A stretch of 30,991 nt of DNA, taken from the IMG/VR virus record IMGVR_UViG_3300009605_000076, positions 1 through 30,991 of that record. One strand, given 5' to 3'. Source of the DNA: a virus. The position numbers and the translations under genes are program-made. The notes under the pieces are model-generated. The model made no database searches and was not told the DNA's origin. It was given only the letters and a program-made list of their open reading frames with translations. This document shows positions 1 to 8,626 of this stretch, in pieces. Each line of letters opens with the position of its first letter. The first letter of the stretch is position 1.

Positions 1-894
1 ACCAAGCACTTCACCCCATTCCATCTCGTCAACGCTGCGTACAGGCTGACCATGAGCAACATGTCCATCTGCTACTACCGCTTGCTTGGTCGCTACGGGA
101 TTAGGTTGCTTTTGCTCCAGCTTTGGCTCTGGAATGGTAGCAGCAGAAAGTGAATCCAATTTAATACCTGCACGATACAAGGAATACTTATATGCGTCTT
201 CCATTCTATCTACAAGTGTTTCGCCCTGAAACCTTTCATAAATATGCTCGAGTTGCCCAGCGAACTCATCTCTTGCATTTTGTGGAAGGTTATCAATCTC
301 AGGATGGGCAGCATTAAATGCTCGCCATGACGCAGACACGACGTCTTTAGTCATCTCGTCAATAGTAACTTGCTGTGTTTCTAACTTAGAAACTAGAGGT
401 TTGATATCCTCTGAAGATCGAATGGAATCCATGAGTTCATGGAACTCACTTCTTGCAGATTCAAATCTATTCTTTTCTTCTTGAAGCTCTGAAACATAGT
501 TGGATGCAAGATCAAGAATAGGCTGCACATAGGGGCGCGATTCTTCTGGAATGGAATCAATAGATACATCATCAAACGATGAGAACTCTATTTTTTGTTC
601 TTCTTGTGCCTCCTGTCCTTGATCAGAAGCAGGCTGCTCAGCTTCAGGAACAATACTTGAGTCGCCACTCGAAGACTCAATCTGCTCTGTTGTTTCAACC
701 GTTTCCGGCGCAAGCTCGCTAAGTTCCGGGGATGATTCCTGGTCCTGCTGCTGGGGTTGTTCCGGGGACTCCTCCTGGTGCTGCGACTGGAGGCCCTCCA
801 ACAGCTTCTGCTGGAGGTCCGCCTTGGACTGCTCCTCCTGCTCCTGGGGCTCCTGGGATTGCTGGGAGGGCAATGATTCCTGTTGCGATTCCAT
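1..894 (-). CDS. Scaffolding-like protein, C-terminus cut by window edge
   Basis: The frame runs open from an ATG at 894 to the left edge, 298 codons with no stop, so the gene is partial. The ATG has a GGAG seven bases upstream. The first ~110 residues are rich in Gln, Glu, Ser and Pro. The rest is charged and predicted helical, with a likely coiled coil around residues 125-190. There is no enzyme motif. An acidic, helical protein encoded after terminase and portal and before the expected capsid gene is the usual setting of an internal scaffolding protein that guides procapsid assembly. Its first 176 bases overlap the end of the upstream gene in another frame. The role is inferred from order and composition. 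Confidence 0.7.
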   Translation of the reverse strand, partial: MESQQESLPSQQSQEPQEQEEQSKADLQQKLLEGLQSQHQEESPEQPQQQDQESSPELSELAPETVETTEQIESSSGDSSIVPEAEQPASDQGQEAQEEQKIEFSSFDDVSIDSIPEESRPYVQPILDLASNYVSELQEEKNRFESARSEFHELMDSIRSSEDIKPLVSKLETQQVTIDEMTKDVVSASWRAFNAAHPEIDNLPQNARDEFAGQLEHIYERFQGETLVDRMEDAYKYSLYRAGIKLDSLSAATIPEPKLEQKQPNPVATKQAVVADGHVAHGQPVRSVDEMEWGEVLG

Positions 895-1306
895 TTAAAA
901 ACTCCACTAAATCATCTTCGTTTTGTAGATTATAAACACCAGGACTTATCGCATCTGCCAAAAGAACAAGCAGTTCCATAAACTCTGGGGACATTTCTGC
1001 TACAGGACCAGGAAGGATTCCGGCAGCCATTAGCGCATCCGAAGCCTTTTGTATCAACTCTGGGGTAACTAAACTAAGTTCTGCGCCCTGTGCGGGCGGC
1101 GCCCCGGCACCCATTGGCGCACCGGTACCGATTCCAAGATCAACACCCTGTTGTTGAAGAGCAAGATTCACATCATCTGTTGCCTGAAGAACTAGCTTTT
1201 CTAGTTCCTCCAGAGGCATGTTTTGAAGCTCTTCGTCAGACGGGATCTGGAGTGTTCCCGCAGTTGGTGCCCCCGGCAAGTTGGGCATCGGTGGGGTCAC
1301 AGGCAT
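719..1306 (-). CDS. Hypothetical Pro/Gly/Ala-rich protein upstream of scaffold
   Basis: 195 residues. The ATG at 1306 has a strong GGAGAT site just upstream, which sets the start even though the gene overlaps the upstream gene by 71 bases. The middle (about residues 25-145) is acidic and likely helical, with Leu-rich stretches. From about residue 145 the chain becomes a collagen-like run of Pro, Gly, Ala and Val that reaches the stop. That tail is encoded in the stretch also used, one frame over, for the Gln/Glu-rich start of the scaffold candidate. Possibly a head-assembly or virion protein from its place in the block. I do not recognise the family. Confidence 0.6.
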   Translation of the reverse strand: MPVTPPMPNLPGAPTAGTLQIPSDEELQNMPLEELEKLVLQATDDVNLALQQQGVDLGIGTGAPMGAGAPPAQGAELSLVTPELIQKASDALMAAGILPGPVAEMSPEFMELLVLLADAISPGVYNLQNEDDLVEFLNGIATGIIALPAIPGAPGAGGAVQGGPPAEAVGGPPVAAPGGVPGTTPAAGPGIIPGT

Positions 1307-1763
1307 CTGAAATCTCCTTCCAGCGATTATATTGTGTATTCGTCCAACCGGTAGCGTCTTTCATCTCTTGTTTGTAGATATGATCTGCTACGGCTTCACG
1401 ACCATCTTGTTCTGCAACACGGTCAAGTTCAAGCGCTTCCTGCTTCATATCATCAACAGATGAACGATACTTTACGGAGTTTGGGTCTGTTCTTACAAAA
1501 CTATTCTCTTCTTCAAACTTCTTAATATCTTTGTATGTTCTTACTTCTTGTCCGCGCATCATCCCAGAAGTGCCATAGATAGCCTTTGAATAGTCTTCAA
1601 GGCCAGACCAAATAGGGCCGACAGGATTGAAGCTATAAACACCACTGCGAGTGGAACTGCTACCACAGCTACAAGCAATACTGTCCGGTATAGATTCAGA
1701 TCCAAGGTACAAGTGCTCCTTTGAAGAACCGCATCCAGAGCAAACATAATCAAAGATTGGCAT
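1236..1763 (-). CDS. FmdB-like zinc ribbon protein
   Basis: 175 residues. The N-terminus starts MPIFDYVCSGCG and carries a second pair, CSCG, near residue 32. That spacing matches the FmdB/CxxC_CxxC-type zinc ribbon found in many small bacterial and phage proteins. The remaining ~130 residues are charged and helical with no motif I recognise. It lies between an acidic protein and the Pro/Gly-rich protein in the head-gene block. The ribosome binding site is weak (GGAT), so the start rests on the zinc-ribbon N-terminus. FmdB-type domains are often called regulatory, but no function is shown for phage copies. Here it may be a virion assembly factor. Confidence 0.65.
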   Translation of the reverse strand: MPIFDYVCSGCGSSKEHLYLGSESIPDSIACSCGSSSTRSGVYSFNPVGPIWSGLEDYSKAIYGTSGMMRGQEVRTYKDIKKFEEENSFVRTDPNSVKYRSSVDDMKQEALELDRVAEQDGREAVADHIYKQEMKDATGWTNTQYNRWKEISDACDPTDAQLAGGTNCGNTPDPV

Positions 1764-1774
1764 GAAGCAATCCG

Positions 1775-2170
1775 CTAGTAGTTTTCATTCTCATTGCCAG
1801 GATTGTTTCCTGGGTTCTCATCCGTATTTTCTCCACTAATAGCCCTATTCAAATCTTTGCTGATTTCAATAAGGCCAGCTTCTTCAAGCGTTCTTAGTGT
1901 ACTGACATCCATAGTAGACATATCTACTTTGCCCACCGTGATCGTATCGCCACCAGAATTATGCTTTTCCGGTGGCATCTCTCCACCGTACTTGGTGCCC
2001 TGCGCAGAATAGATTTCATCTGCAAACTCTTCGTCGTTCACCATCTTTTCTGCGAACTCCTCGACGGTCATATCGTCTAAGACGCCCTTAGGAGCCATAA
2101 GCTCCAACTCATCCATGGCGTCTTCATCACCGTCTAGGGCTTTCTCTGCTAGTCTAATGAGCTTAGGCAT
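1775..2170 (-). CDS. Hypothetical acidic protein after portal
   Basis: 131 residues, strongly acidic, rich in Asp, Glu and Met in the first half and ending in an Asn/Gly/Glu-rich tail. It has no signal peptide, membrane segment or Cys pair. It follows the portal by 30 bases. A TTGACA-like sequence at 2195-2200 overlaps the portal end, but no good -10 follows, so read-through from the portal is more likely. Not recognised. The place and charge suggest a head assembly accessory. Confidence 0.55.
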   Translation of the reverse strand: MPKLIRLAEKALDGDEDAMDELELMAPKGVLDDMTVEEFAEKMVNDEEFADEIYSAQGTKYGGEMPPEKHNSGGDTITVGKVDMSTMDVSTLRTLEEAGLIEISKDLNRAISGENTDENPGNNPGNENENY

Positions 2171-2200
2171 CGTTCATCCAAGTTTACAGTTTAACGTTTG

Positions 2201-3961
2201 TCAACCTTCCGGGATAACCCCAGGAGGAAGTCCGATATTGGGTGGAAGTGGAAGCCCTACCTGCCCTGGACCCGCAGCCCCAGGCGATAACTCTTCTTGT
2301 TGTGCTGCCGCCTGTTCTTGAACAGCCTCTTCTTCTGTCTTTACCAAGGATGGTCTGAACCCAAAAGCATCTACAATTTCTTTTGCAAGCTCTCTTTGGT
2401 TCATGGCTTCTCCAAGTGGAGATGGGCTCGAAAGTGGGGCAAGGAGGTTTGTAAGAGAGTCCCTTCGTGCGATCTTGTCTTCCATAAGTGGAGAGAATGG
2501 AAGAAGTCTGAACGAAGGAGACACCTCAAGCAGGTCCTTCTGAAGCATTAAACTATTTGGTTCCGCCTGGGTAATCGACGCGATTGCTTCGACATTGATT
2601 CCAGAAGCTTCTGGATTTCTTAACGCCCACTTAGTTGTAGCCAATGCTTTTCGGAACATGCTTGTCACAACGCGAACAACCTTCCTTGCCCTAATGTTTA
2701 GGCGACCTTCAATGGCGCCACGAATCATATTCGCTTCTGCTGCGGTACGAATGTTCTTTACTTGACCATGCTGATAGTCAGCCATTCCAGGCAACCAACG
2801 AATAGACTCGATGCCCTGGTTTAGATGCGTATTAAAATCAAATGTAGTCGGCATCTCTGGTGAGACCCACACATGCTGATCAATGGTTCCGTCTGGCGGG
2901 CCCTCAACAAGCACGGGCTCCCAAGATCTTGCGTTCTTCCACCGTTCAAACTCTTCGTCAGACCTGAATAGCTTGCGGTCTACCAGCATACGACGGGGAA
3001 GACGGGCCACAATCTCACGACGAGCAGAAACAAGCTCATTGATGTCCCTCTGGATTGGAGCAATCAAACTTACATCAGAGATGCCACGAATACGACCAAC
3101 ACCAGGATGGAAGATGAGCGCATCGTATGGTCGCTCATAAGGCATGTCTGCTTCCATGAGAAGCTGAGCCGTATCTGGATGCAGGTGGTATAGCTTTTTC
3201 TTTCTAAAGTCCCAAAACTCTATAAGAGAAACATACTCTTTTAGTCCCTTCTCCCTAAGCTCAACTTCTTGCTCGAGAGGCATCCTAGTATCAATGATTG
3301 AACTAGGGTAGGTATCTGCCGGAATAGCCTTCTTTGGTCTATCGTAGACGCCGCTTTCAATCCTGCCCCTGAAATCGTCATAATGTAGAACGAATCTCTC
3401 GAATGACCAGCCAACATCAGCGACCCGTTTGGCGCTTGGATCGAAATGTACTTCCCACGGTAGTTTGGTTCGCCAAATCGGCCTACCCAGATTGGCAGAC
3501 CAGGACACCTTAACGACAGATTGGTCGAACAGAAGCGCATGAAGAACAAGCTCTTGAATGACAGTATCTAGTTCATCTTCTTCTGCGAACCAGTTCAATA
3601 CAGAAGCAATCCTGCGTCCAGCAAAGGTTGGATCGTTCTCTTTTTCCGGCACATCTGTGGCGCCTTGGCGCTGATCAAGGGCTTCAACTTGTGGAAGATC
3701 CATTGCCAATGCTGAAACAATGGTGTCCACAATAGGAAAGATCTCATTCTGAACAGCGTTATACCCACGAGAATCGGCAGCCTTAATGGAGATTCCATCC
3801 CCATCCCAGAACCTTCCTCTATAGTAAGAAAGGTTACGAATTACTTCGTCTGCACGGTGCTTTTGGTACCACTCTTCTGTTTGGAGAACTAGCCCAACCA
3901 TTCTTTGGATGGACTTGTGCTCAGCCTTGGGTCCTGCATGTAGATCTGTGTGGGCATTCAT
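2201..3961 (-). CDS. Phage portal protein
   Basis: 586 residues, a usual portal length. The ATG overlaps the terminase stop as ATGA, so translation is likely coupled. The N-terminal part has a Tyr/Trp-rich stretch and an Asn-Glu-Ile-Phe-Pro element near residue 75. A central region around 290-330 (GVGRIRGISDVSLIAPIQRD) matches the stem/crown segment typical of portal proteins. The C-terminus is Gln/Glu-rich then Pro/Gly-rich. Portals form the dodecameric ring through which the terminase pumps DNA. Position directly after the large terminase supports the call. The subfamily (P22-like or other) cannot be settled by eye. Confidence 0.85.
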   Translation of the reverse strand: MNAHTDLHAGPKAEHKSIQRMVGLVLQTEEWYQKHRADEVIRNLSYYRGRFWDGDGISIKAADSRGYNAVQNEIFPIVDTIVSALAMDLPQVEALDQRQGATDVPEKENDPTFAGRRIASVLNWFAEEDELDTVIQELVLHALLFDQSVVKVSWSANLGRPIWRTKLPWEVHFDPSAKRVADVGWSFERFVLHYDDFRGRIESGVYDRPKKAIPADTYPSSIIDTRMPLEQEVELREKGLKEYVSLIEFWDFRKKKLYHLHPDTAQLLMEADMPYERPYDALIFHPGVGRIRGISDVSLIAPIQRDINELVSARREIVARLPRRMLVDRKLFRSDEEFERWKNARSWEPVLVEGPPDGTIDQHVWVSPEMPTTFDFNTHLNQGIESIRWLPGMADYQHGQVKNIRTAAEANMIRGAIEGRLNIRARKVVRVVTSMFRKALATTKWALRNPEASGINVEAIASITQAEPNSLMLQKDLLEVSPSFRLLPFSPLMEDKIARRDSLTNLLAPLSSPSPLGEAMNQRELAKEIVDAFGFRPSLVKTEEEAVQEQAAAQQEELSPGAAGPGQVGLPLPPNIGLPPGVIPEG

Positions 3962-5574
3962 ATGTGCTTACCCCATGGGGTGTCCCATTCATTGATAGAT
4001 GCGCGGTCAATCCTATCAAGAAGTCTTCGCCAGGCTTCATTTTCTATCTGTTTTGGGGACATGTTTTTCTTATGGTGCTGGGCACCTATCTCATTACGCC
4101 ACGCCCAAGCAATACCAGCCACAGCGGCAGCAAGATCATAGTGCCCGCCAGACACGTCTCTAGAGAGCTTGTCCCACTGGCCCCGATAGTTCAGGAGTTG
4201 CCGAAGGCAGCGAACTGAGTGGATTGTGATTGAGCCATCATCTATGAGTTCTTGTAGGTATCCAACTGCTTGTGCTTTTGTCTTTGAGTTGGAGTACCAG
4301 CCTGGAATGCGTTGCTTCCCACCAGAACCATATCCAGATGCTTTCCTGTGGTAGACGTTTCGATATCCCATAGCAACCACATGAGATAAAACCGCTTCAC
4401 CTACACCGTTGGCTTCGATGTATATGCGGGCATTATTGTATTGCTTAGCCCACTCAATGATCCTTCTTGCCATACGGAAGGCTTCTGCATGCCCTAGATA
4501 TTCGGCCACTTGCGAGCAACCATCGACATCGAATATCTCGACGCCAAACATGTCTCTTTTGGCCCATGATCCAGCAGGATCTACAAAGATTATGTATCTG
4601 CTATTGGGCATTGGCTTCTTAAACACAACCCATTCATCTGTCTCGACATTCAATCCTGTGCCTCTGTCGAGAAGATCTAATATCTCCATGAGTCTCTTTG
4701 CGTTGTATACAGCGTCACCAGCCAGAATCCAGCAGTCTAGTTCATTTACTGGATACTCTGCTCGAAACTTCATTAGGTCGTTTCGGCACTTTTCTAATCC
4801 AACTGTCTGCATCCAATAGGCAGAGTCTTCTGGGATCTTGTGCTGATCCATATAGTCACGCACATCTAGTCGAGGCTTCCACCTTGGTGGTGGCTGTACT
4901 TTGTATTCCTGAACAATGGTCCAAGGAATGAACACCTTCATCCACTTGCTGTCTGGCGCCTCAGAGTCTGTACACACAAGGTGTAGCTGGTCGCCGTGGT
5001 GGCGTGGTGTTGATTCAGCAATGACAAAGCCACCGTCTCCGGGAACAGCGTTGAGCGCTGCTGTCCAGGCTTCTGGCCCACCGTTTTCAGACCATGCGGA
5101 TATCTCTGTGGCTAGCAATACCTGAACAGTCTCACCGCGAAGCGGTTCGTCATCTTTTACAGAGGCAATAGTCATACGGCTATCAATCTCTGGGAACTCC
5201 AGACTTCTCTTGAGTCCTGGAGTCTTCTTTGGCCTAATCTCATCGGGCATATAGCGATGGAATCGCACTGCTACAGATGAGAGATATTGGCTCTGAACTT
5301 TCTTGTGGGCGAGGATGCCTACTCTGCATCCTGTTCTGAACGCTGCGTGCTGTACACCAACGCCGGTAAAGAACGTTGAGCTACCTTCCTGACGCGGCTT
5401 TACGTGTACAAGCCACTTTCCCTCTTTGTAGCAACGCATAACGGCTGCGGATAGGATCTTTTGCTGATCCCAAAGATGGAATGGTTCTATGGATCCGCTC
5501 TTAGTGCGAACCCTTGTCATAGGTAGAAAGGCTTCTGGGTTCCAGAAGTCTTTGTGGTCTGGGTATACAATCAC
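3958..5574 (-). CDS. terL: Terminase large subunit (packaging ATPase/nuclease)
   Basis: 538 residues, GTG start overlapping the previous stop (GTGA). The ATPase half shows a variant Walker A, KPRQEGSST at 59-67, and a Walker B-like VLLATE at 152-157. The nuclease half has the RNase H-fold acids: D332 in IIFVDPAG, E387 in ARIYIEANG and D480 in GGHYDLAAA. These are the marks of phage DNA-packaging motors, which dock on the portal, translocate DNA and cut concatemers. The portal gene follows with a 4-base overlap. All catalytic positions are present and the length is normal. Confidence 0.93.
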   Translation of the reverse strand: MIVYPDHKDFWNPEAFLPMTRVRTKSGSIEPFHLWDQQKILSAAVMRCYKEGKWLVHVKPRQEGSSTFFTGVGVQHAAFRTGCRVGILAHKKVQSQYLSSVAVRFHRYMPDEIRPKKTPGLKRSLEFPEIDSRMTIASVKDDEPLRGETVQVLLATEISAWSENGGPEAWTAALNAVPGDGGFVIAESTPRHHGDQLHLVCTDSEAPDSKWMKVFIPWTIVQEYKVQPPPRWKPRLDVRDYMDQHKIPEDSAYWMQTVGLEKCRNDLMKFRAEYPVNELDCWILAGDAVYNAKRLMEILDLLDRGTGLNVETDEWVVFKKPMPNSRYIIFVDPAGSWAKRDMFGVEIFDVDGCSQVAEYLGHAEAFRMARRIIEWAKQYNNARIYIEANGVGEAVLSHVVAMGYRNVYHRKASGYGSGGKQRIPGWYSNSKTKAQAVGYLQELIDDGSITIHSVRCLRQLLNYRGQWDKLSRDVSGGHYDLAAAVAGIAWAWRNEIGAQHHKKNMSPKQIENEAWRRLLDRIDRASINEWDTPWGKHI

Positions 5575-5852
5575 CCCGACTTGCCGCCTCTAAGGATCCC
5601 GAAGGGACCGTGGCTGGTAAGCTCTTGTGCCGGTTCGTTCTTCTTTGCTGCCGGGTTCTTCAGCTTTGCATACTTGCTCTTGTCGGAAATGGTCTGACGA
5701 GCAATGGTTAGCAGGCTTCCGATAGTAGACACGTCTCCCTTATCGAGTATTCCACTATTGAACTGCTCAAGGGTGTCCTCAACTGTATGAAGAATCCCAT
5801 CAAAGGTCTTCAAGGAGAATCGTGGGTCTGGTTGCTTTCTATCTTTCGACAT
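5571..5852 (-). CDS. Hypothetical protein before large terminase
   Basis: 93 residues, basic, with a helical middle (about 18-60) and a Lys/Pro/Ala-rich C-terminus ending Gly-Lys-Ser-Gly. It overlaps the RHH/HTH gene by 14 bases and the terminase GTG by 4, so the three genes are translated as a unit. It has no recognisable fold. By position it could be a small packaging factor, but the DNA-binding protein upstream is the better small-terminase candidate. Confidence 0.6.
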   Translation of the reverse strand: MSKDRKQPDPRFSLKTFDGILHTVEDTLEQFNSGILDKGDVSTIGSLLTIARQTISDKSKYAKLKNPAAKKNEPAQELTSHGPFGILRGGKSG

Positions 5853-6363
5853 GATCTATAGCCTCGATGATTACGTCAGGCGTTAGTCCTGACTCTGGAA
5901 GGGCTCCGCACAATGCGGTAATGAACTTTTTGTTTGTCTTAAGGTCTCTGATTGCTCTCTTTACTGAAGCATGAACTGCTTGTCTAGAGCAACCTTCCTC
6001 ATGTCCTATCACCTCAAGCTTCATTCCTCTTAGCACTTTCTCTAGCCTTCGTGCTTGTACTTTAGATACCTCTTGGTAAAGTACCCTACGAACGTCGGAG
6101 TCCATAGTACCCCCGGCACTAATAAGATCAGATATCATTGGTTGTCTTGAGCAAAGCCACTCTAGAACAGAGTTCAATGAGCTTCCTGCACGGGGCGTAA
6201 TGGATATCTCCATAAAACGATGCTCTCCACCTCTAGACAGTGCCATAGAGATTGCGTTCCTTACGAAGTCTGAGCGTTTTACGCCGGCATTATCTGCCGC
6301 ATCTATCAGTGCGTTATACTGTCGTTCGGTTATTCGAGTAGCAACCAATTTGTCTTTAGACAT
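5839..6363 (-). CDS. RHH plus HTH DNA-binding protein, candidate small terminase
   Basis: 174 residues. Residues ~4-45 read as a ribbon-helix-helix unit: a beta strand (LVATRITER) followed by two helices ending ISMALSRGG. Residues ~116-141 look like a sigma-region-4 type helix-turn-helix, with CSRQAVHASVKRAIRDL as the recognition part. Two DNA-binding units in one protein, coded two genes before the large terminase, fit a small terminase subunit that marks packaging sites. A transcription regulator of the late genes is the alternative. The start has no clear ribosome site and lies 27 bases from a divergent gene. DNA binding is fairly secure; the packaging role is inferred. Confidence 0.65.
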   Translation of the reverse strand: MSKDKLVATRITERQYNALIDAADNAGVKRSDFVRNAISMALSRGGEHRFMEISITPRAGSSLNSVLEWLCSRQPMISDLISAGGTMDSDVRRVLYQEVSKVQARRLEKVLRGMKLEVIGHEEGCSRQAVHASVKRAIRDLKTNKKFITALCGALPESGLTPDVIIEAIDHVER

Positions 6364-6390
6364 AAAAAACTAATATCATGGAGTTCTACA

Positions 6391-6678
6391 ATGCCCCGCA
6401 CTTCCTCTAAGAAGCCAGCAAAGAGTACAACCGAAACTGCCGTAGTCTCAGCGCCCGTGGCCCCTAAGCGCGGTCCTGGTCGCCCCCCTAAGGCCAAGTC
6501 GTTTCCGCTTAGTGTTTATAGCTGCGACCAAGAGGTTGTCCTTGATTTTCCTGACGAGGCTTCTCGGGCTAACGCAATCAATCAAGTTTCAAAGCGCTGC
6601 CCTCGTGGCCTTGATGCACGTATCTCTGTGGGTGGAAGCACCTACCACTTCGTTCGCGTTGATTACATGAAGTACTAG
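6391..6678 (+). CDS. Small AT-hook-like basic protein
   Basis: 95 residues, with GGAG eight bases before the ATG. The N-terminal ~35 residues are basic and disordered and contain KRGPGRPPKAK. The GRP core flanked by Lys/Arg/Pro is the AT-hook motif that binds the minor groove of AT-rich DNA. The C-terminal half is a compact Val/Tyr-containing segment of unknown fold. This is the only plus-strand gene within 11 kb of minus-strand virion genes, and a hairpin at 6699-6715 follows it. It looks like an independently expressed insertion (a 'moron') or a divergent regulator. The function beyond DNA binding is unknown. Confidence 0.6.
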   Translation: MPRTSSKKPAKSTTETAVVSAPVAPKRGPGRPPKAKSFPLSVYSCDQEVVLDFPDEASRANAINQVSKRCPRGLDARISVGGSTYHFVRVDYMKY

Positions 6679-6698
6679 GCGGAGTGCTCTCAATGAGC

Positions 6699-6715
6699 TT
6701 CTAGGGGGCCTAGAA
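6699..6715. terminator. Hairpin between convergent genes
   Basis: TTCTAGG and CCTAGAA form a perfect 7-bp stem around GGG. It lies between the stop of the plus-strand AT-hook gene and the end of the large minus-strand gene, so it could act in both directions. There is no U-run, so intrinsic termination is uncertain. Confidence 0.35.
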
Positions 6716-6739
6716 TCCATTCTGAGGCGCCGGTAGGGG

Positions 6740-8626
6740 TCAGGGTGGCTTCACCCCAGGACGAGCGTACCTAGGCTGAACTCTCATTAGTTTATCGTAC
6801 CAATCCTCACTATCAACGTACTTAAGAAGCTTTTGAAGGCTCACTCTTGCGTCATCGAAGCGCCACTCGCCAAAAGCAATCGCCGCGTCATTCGCAAGCA
6901 TCTGAACTTCATTGTAAACAGGAAGCGTTCTGTGCGCGTCTGCATACTCTTGCCCTAAGCGACGCATCTCTTCCCTAGCTTGATCAAGAGTTAGCCCACT
7001 TTCCTTTATTTGACCTAGGTTTTCCCTAAGCTGCATCTCAATGGAATCTTCCATTAGGTGGATATCACTGATGGCACTATGAATCTTTGGCTTCAACCAT
7101 GCTTCGGGGGCGTGGTGAGACGCCTTCCTTGACATTCTGGTGATAACGTCACCAACATTCTCTGCGGCACCATTATAGGCTGGCGAAAATTGGTTGCTTC
7201 TTTGTAGCTTAAGCATTGTCTCTTCCGGCAGGCCACGCTGTGCATGAGCAACCTGGTCAAGCGCTTCCGCCACCTGCTCTTCCGTCTTAATTGGCGGCAT
7301 TTTCGAACCAGCCCGCCTCCACTTCTCATGGAGCCCGTACCACATAAACTCCTTATCCTCTGGGCTTGTAAGTCTGCTTGTTGAAAAATATGGTGACTCC
7401 CAACCCTTAACATCGGCTTCTCTAGCTGCTGTTTTGGCTGCCTGGGCGGGCTTGGTTTTCGGTACGGGGGGCGACTTTGTTAGCTTGGCAGCGTATCCAT
7501 CAGCGAACCTAGCGAACTCATCCACATGTTCAAATATATAAGTATTTATCTCTCTGGCATTCTCCCACTCAACCCAAGGGAGAATCTCCTTAAGCTCCTC
7601 TCTAGATTTCTGGCTTATACCCTCTAAGTCCGGGTCGCCAAGAATGTCATCCATAGATGGGCCTATGCGCACCTTCTTCTTAGGATTCTTAACAAACTGC
7701 TCAGCGGCCTCTCTAACCCACGTACCTTCTAACAAGGAGTCTGTAAGGTTATCCATTTTGATGGCGATAGAAGTGTGTATAAGATCTCTATCTCCATAAT
7801 CTGTAATTCTATTGATGGGGTTATCGCTCTCGGAACCCTCAATGAACTTCTCCATCTTCCGGTCGTGCGCGAGCGTAGTGTAGTTCAACTTGGTACTGTC
7901 CCAGGTATTAAAATCAATATCGCCAGATTTAAGCGTCTTCGCCGCTAGTTCAAGTGTCCCCCAAGACTTGTCCCCAGCTTTAATCATCCGCATAAGATCA
8001 GCGGGAAGCCCGATGTAGGGGATCATCCCCATGGCCCCCAAAACCATCCCAGGAATGTCTCTCTCTGCTACAGCCTTTGCCATGTAGCCTGCGCTGATGG
8101 GGATATCTGCTGGAGTTTGGCTCGCTGCTAGTTCAGCGCCAAACCTAAGAATGTCTGTTCCCTCCTCTGGAGTAATACCCTCCATACCAGCCGTAATGGG
8201 CTCCTCCGGAGGATAGGCCGCCACTGCCACTTCAGAAGGATCTGTTGGTCTGGGTCTGGGCTTGGGCACATTCTGCATACGATGTGGGAATCCCATCATC
8301 GGCTGGGTAGGGTCAACTCCCAAACGCTCAATAGCTTCTCGCTTCTTATGCTCGGCGTACCTAACTTCAGAGTCTACACCCTCATAGGCTGGACGCTGGG
8401 GCTCCGAAGGAGCCTCAAATTCTCTAGCATCCAATTCCTTTTGGATCTTATCTCTAAGGCTGCTGTGAGCTTCTAGCTGGGAGCCAACATCTGCCTTCTT
8501 GCTGGCCATGGAACCCTTGGTGCCGGCAGCATCGAGCTTAGCGGTGAACCCTACAATATCAGCATCAAGCTTATCCCTAGCAGAGGTAAGCTCTTCTGTT
8601 GATTTGTCCTTGAAGGCGGTCGCCAT
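6740..8626 (-). CDS. Large hypothetical virion-type protein
   Basis: 628 residues. Residues ~5-71 repeat a coiled-coil module that occurs twice in the gene just upstream. A Pro-rich linker follows (to ~145). Then comes a segment around 185-215 with hydrophobic GMVLGAMGMIPYIGLPADL, which resembles a short membrane-active stretch. The long C-terminal region is charged and helical and includes an Ala/Lys/Pro linker near 395. There is no enzyme motif. Size, helical content and place in the block suggest an internal (ejected) virion protein or one that meets the host membrane. This is inference; the family is not recognised. Confidence 0.6.
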   Translation of the reverse strand: MATAFKDKSTEELTSARDKLDADIVGFTAKLDAAGTKGSMASKKADVGSQLEAHSSLRDKIQKELDAREFEAPSEPQRPAYEGVDSEVRYAEHKKREAIERLGVDPTQPMMGFPHRMQNVPKPRPRPTDPSEVAVAAYPPEEPITAGMEGITPEEGTDILRFGAELAASQTPADIPISAGYMAKAVAERDIPGMVLGAMGMIPYIGLPADLMRMIKAGDKSWGTLELAAKTLKSGDIDFNTWDSTKLNYTTLAHDRKMEKFIEGSESDNPINRITDYGDRDLIHTSIAIKMDNLTDSLLEGTWVREAAEQFVKNPKKKVRIGPSMDDILGDPDLEGISQKSREELKEILPWVEWENAREINTYIFEHVDEFARFADGYAAKLTKSPPVPKTKPAQAAKTAAREADVKGWESPYFSTSRLTSPEDKEFMWYGLHEKWRRAGSKMPPIKTEEQVAEALDQVAHAQRGLPEETMLKLQRSNQFSPAYNGAAENVGDVITRMSRKASHHAPEAWLKPKIHSAISDIHLMEDSIEMQLRENLGQIKESGLTLDQAREEMRRLGQEYADAHRTLPVYNEVQMLANDAAIAFGEWRFDDARVSLQKLLKYVDSEDWYDKLMRVQPRYARPGVKPP

